Assembly (NCBI GenBank): GCA_964577205.1
Contig: CAZNYG010000053.1
Location: forward strand, 1 to 14,780
Origin: CAZNYG01 sp964577205
Lineage (GTDB): Bacteria > Elusimicrobiota > Endomicrobiia > Endomicrobiales > CAIRNS01
DNA length: 14,780 nucleotides
Direction: 5' to 3'
The translations under genes and the position numbers were made by a program. This document shows positions 12,202 to 14,780 of this stretch, in pieces. Positions within the stretch are counted from its first letter, which is position 1. Each line of letters opens with the position of its first letter. The notes under the pieces were generated by a model. It was not told the DNA's origin. It saw only the letters and a list, made by a program, of their open reading frames with translations, and made no database searches.

Positions 12202-14529
12202 CTACGCGTTTCTCAGGTGCGCGACGATGTTATTGATGTCGAGGATAAGCCCCACGCGGCCGTCGCCCAGGATGGCTCCGCCGGCGAGATACTTTATGTC
12301 CTGGAACCATTCGCCGAGCGTCTTTATGACCACCTGCTGCTGGCCCAGTATCTCGTCCACCGCAATGCAGGCCTTGCCGTAATCCGACTCCACCACGCAG
12401 ATCGTCGACTCCTCGACGGACGCATAACGCGGCGTGACATGACAGAAACGGTCCATGCGGATAAGGTCGTAGAGCTGGCCGTGCACCAGGATCATTTCCT
12501 TTTCACCCGCGGGTGTCGTGATGTCGCCTGTTTTCGGGCGCACGAACTTGACGATCGAGGAGACCGGCACGATATAGCGCTGGTCGCCGACCTCGAGAAT
12601 TACGCCGTCGATGATCGCCAGCGTCAACGGGAGTTTGATGCTGAAAACGGAGCCTTTCCCCTGTTCGCTTTCGATCTCTATCCTTCCCCGCAGTTTTTCC
12701 ACGTTCCGTTTCACCACGTCCATGCCGACGCCGCGGCCGGATATCTCGGTAACTTTTTCGGCGGTGGAAAAACCCGGTTCGAAGATCAGGTTGAAAACGC
12801 GGTTGTCCTCGAGCACCTCGCCTTCCTTGACCAGCCCCTGTTCGCGGGCCTTCTTGAGTATCCTGTCCCTGTTAAGGCCGTTCCCGTCGTCGATAACCTG
12901 AATGACGATGTCGCCGCCTTTATGGAACGCGTTCAGTTCGACCGTTCCCGCCGGGGTCTTGCCGGCCTCGCGCCGTTTTTCCGGAGTTTCGATGCCGTGG
13001 TCGATTGAGTTCCTCACCATGTGCATCAGGGGATCGCTTATCAGGTCGATGATGTTCTTGTCGATCTCAGTGTCCTCGCCGGAAAGCTTGATCGCGATGT
13101 TCTTGCCGGATTTCTTGGACAGGTCCCGGATGACCCGCGTCATTTTCTGGAACACAGGCTTGATCGGCACCAGCCGCAGCGTCATGGAAATATCCTGGAT
13201 GTTGCGGATGATCTTTTCCATCTGCGTGATGTCGTTGGTAAGTTTGATATCTTCCGAGTGTTTGATGTGCGGGTTCTGTATGACCTGCGTGCCTACGATG
13301 ACCAGCTCGCCGACCGTGTCGATGAGATTGTCCAGCTTCCCGGCGCCGATCTTGATGACAGAATCGGCCGCGGATGATTTCTGCTGTTCCTGCAGCGTCC
13401 GGTTTATCTGTGACGGCGTTGCCGCGCCGCTCTCGACCAGGATCTCGCCGATCTTTTTTTCCGGGGCAGCTGTCTTCTGCTTTTCCAGAGCTGTGTCGAG
13501 TTCCGGAGCGGTAACGATCTCTTTTTCCACAAGGATCTCGCCGATCTTTTTCGGCACGGAGGCGGGATCGGCGGATTTCCCCTTGTTGAGCGCGTCCAGC
13601 ACCGCGAGCACCGGCGCTATGTCGAAGTATGGGCCCGACTGTATCCCGTTCGCCGCGAGCTGGCCCTTGAGCAGGGCGAGCAGCCGGCGTGCCGCGTCGA
13701 TGGACTGGAGCATGATCTCCACGATGCGCGGCTCCATTGAACGCTGGCCCTTGCGGACGCTGTCCATCAGTGTTTCCGCGTTATGCGTCAGTACCTTAAT
13801 ATCTTCGAAATTCAGGAAGCTGGCGACGCCCTTTATGGTATGGAAAGCGCGGAAAATGCGGTCGATCTCCTCGGAACTGTTCGGGGTGTTCTCCAGCGCG
13901 AGGATCGAGTTCTCGGCGTTGGCGAGATGGTCCTCGGACTCGGATATGAATTCTGATACGATCTCGGCGCCCATGGACAGATCGATGACCGGCACATGGG
14001 GCGTAAAGGAAAAATCGCTCACGGGCGCGGAGTCAGGCACAGCGGCGGAGGGTGGAGGAGCCGGCGTTCCCTGTTTCGGGTCGGCTCCTCCTTCTATAAC
14101 GCCGCGAATGACCGACAGAACGGGGCCTATATTAAAGTATTCCGACTTCAGCTGCCCGCCGTTGCCAAGCTGTTCGCGCAGCAGGGCCAGAAGGCGGCGC
14201 ACCGCATCGATGGACTGCAGCATCACGTCGATCAGCGCGGGAGTTACTTTCATGGTACCCTTGCGCGCCATGTCCATCATCGTCTCCGCGTTGTGCGTAA
14301 CTTCCTTTACGTCTTCAAGGTTCATGAAAGCCGCCGCGCCTTTTATCGTATGGAAAGCGCGGAATATCTTATTAATGTCCTCACTGCTGTCCGGAGCCTT
14401 TTCAAGTACCAGTACGGCTCCCTCAGCGTTTACAAGATGGTCTTCGCCTTCAGTGATCAGTTCAGACAGGAGATCAGTCCCCTGCGAATAATCCAGCACG
14501 GGAATTCTGGGAGTAAAAGGTTGTTCCAC
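12202..14529 (-). CDS. cheA: Chemotaxis histidine kinase CheA with duplicated Hpt domain
   Basis: The kinase has 775 residues from the GTG at 14529, which has AAAGGAG about 8 bases upstream; the frame extends to 14721 only through a repeat. The order is: Hpt 1 (FRAFHTIKGAAAF, phospho-acceptor His60); Hpt 2 (FRAFHTIKGVASF, His230), a tandem duplication with a 170-residue period; two short repeats KKIGEILVEKEIVTAPEL (327-344) and KKIGEILVESGAATPSQI (358-375); P3 dimerisation (about 391-455); P4 ATPase with N box HMVRNSIDHG (Asn507), G1 DDGNG (547-551) and G2 GRGVGMDVV (598-606); and P5 CheW-like (about 636-775). A standard P2 (CheY/CheB-binding) domain is not visible. It receives signals from methyl-accepting receptors through CheW. 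It is the first gene of the visible block. Confidence 0.95.
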   Translation of the reverse strand: MEQPFTPRIPVLDYSQGTDLLSELITEGEDHLVNAEGAVLVLEKAPDSSEDINKIFRAFHTIKGAAAFMNLEDVKEVTHNAETMMDMARKGTMKVTPALIDVMLQSIDAVRRLLALLREQLGNGGQLKSEYFNIGPVLSVIRGVIEGGADPKQGTPAPPPSAAVPDSAPVSDFSFTPHVPVIDLSMGAEIVSEFISESEDHLANAENSILALENTPNSSEEIDRIFRAFHTIKGVASFLNFEDIKVLTHNAETLMDSVRKGQRSMEPRIVEIMLQSIDAARRLLALLKGQLAANGIQSGPYFDIAPVLAVLDALNKGKSADPASVPKKIGEILVEKEIVTAPELDTALEKQKTAAPEKKIGEILVESGAATPSQINRTLQEQQKSSAADSVIKIGAGKLDNLIDTVGELVIVGTQVIQNPHIKHSEDIKLTNDITQMEKIIRNIQDISMTLRLVPIKPVFQKMTRVIRDLSKKSGKNIAIKLSGEDTEIDKNIIDLISDPLMHMVRNSIDHGIETPEKRREAGKTPAGTVELNAFHKGGDIVIQVIDDGNGLNRDRILKKAREQGLVKEGEVLEDNRVFNLIFEPGFSTAEKVTEISGRGVGMDVVKRNVEKLRGRIEIESEQGKGSVFSIKLPLTLAIIDGVILEVGDQRYIVPVSSIVKFVRPKTGDITTPAGEKEMILVHGQLYDLIRMDRFCHVTPRYASVEESTICVVESDYGKACIAVDEILGQQQVVIKTLGEWFQDIKYLAGGAILGDGRVGLILDINNIVAHLRNA

Positions 14530-14780
14530 TGTGTTCTCCTTTACGTCGCGTCCCGCGTACGCGGGACTTAGTCCCTGCAAGCAGGGACTTGTTTTGCTCC
14601 GAGCGGAAATGCTCCGCAAAACGCTCCCCAAGGGAAACCGGTCTGGCTCCCTTCGGGATCCCCTGCCGCCGCGCCGTCGCGGCGTCCCGCGTGGCACGTC
14701 CGCGCCTATTCGCGCGTACACGCGGCCTTCGGCGGCCCGCTATACTGATTGCGGCCCTGAACCCTTCCTAAGAGGTTAGA
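14530..14780. repeat. Composite hairpin repeat, unit C, upstream of cheA
   Basis: It has the same modular repeat as 8258-8703, in the same orientation relative to the downstream minus-strand gene. Elements: the perfect palindrome TCCCGCGTACGCGGGA (14551-14566), AGTCCCTG-CAAG-CAGGGACT (14570-14589), TTTTGC/GCAAAA (14592-14621), the conserved CTCCCCAAGGGAAACCGGTC block, CGCGT/ACGCG with a GGCAC bulge (14688-14724), and CTAA-GAGG-TTAG near the end. It runs to the window edge. The first bases (14537-14543) hold the cheA Shine-Dalgarno. Confidence 0.88.

Noticed and set aside
12902..14491. 529-codon open frame on the plus strand
   Set aside because: It lies wholly antisense to cheA, whose domains are unmistakable. 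Its Ser/Ile-rich composition is what the complement of a GC-rich gene gives, and no motif was seen.
14530..14721. N-terminal extension of cheA
   Set aside because: It reads through composite repeat C. The GTG at 14529 has AAAGGAG upstream and directly precedes the Hpt domain.

Overview
The window is a GC-rich piece of a metagenomic-style scaffold (it has two 10-N gaps) and carries one co-directional block of flagellar and chemotaxis genes, all on the minus strand. In transcription order (right to left) these are cheA, a small charged protein, a divergent sigma-54-like factor, a PilZ protein, flgF, flgG, flgA, flgH, flgI, flgJ (rod-binding domain only), flgM, flgN, flgK, flgL, fliW, csrA and the first 18 codons of a flagellin. 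P-ring (FlgI), L-ring (FlgH) and FlgA genes imply a two-membrane bacterium with external flagella. The phylum cannot be fixed from the sequence; the abundant structured intergenic repeats and the divergent sigma-54 suggest an uncultured lineage.

Layout. 14530-14780: composite hairpin repeat. 12202-14529: cheA with two tandem Hpt domains. 11605-11922: small hydrophilic protein. 10296-11459: sigma-54-like protein with an altered RpoN box. 9774-10175: PilZ. 9573-9590: consensus -24/-12 (sigma-54) promoter, then flgF; a 530-bp tandem repeat island (8240-8770); then flgG-flgA-flgH-flgI-flgJ (rod and rings). 4316-4343: consensus sigma-28 promoter, then flgM-flgN-flgK-flgL-fliW-csrA (late genes). 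55-189: flagellin leader with a hairpin that displays a CsrA target.

How it fits together. The early rod/ring operon has a sigma-54-type promoter, and a divergent sigma-54 relative is encoded two genes upstream. The late operon, starting with the anti-sigma-28 factor FlgM and ending with the CsrA antagonist FliW and with CsrA, has a sigma-28 promoter. The flagellin mRNA carries a CsrA-type hairpin plus a GGA at its Shine-Dalgarno, as in the Bacillus FliW-CsrA-Hag partner switch. PilZ (c-di-GMP) and CheA add second-messenger and chemotaxis inputs.

The least explained part is the intergenic DNA. Most gene junctions that do not overlap or nearly touch are filled by repeats: (a) islands bounded by inverted low-complexity arms that start at the upstream stop codon and end just before the next promoter or ribosome binding site; (b) a modular string of short hairpins, at least three copies, whose stems show compensatory changes; (c) hairpins sharing a TGTC bulge. 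No clear U-tract terminator, tRNA, rRNA, CRISPR or transposase gene was seen.
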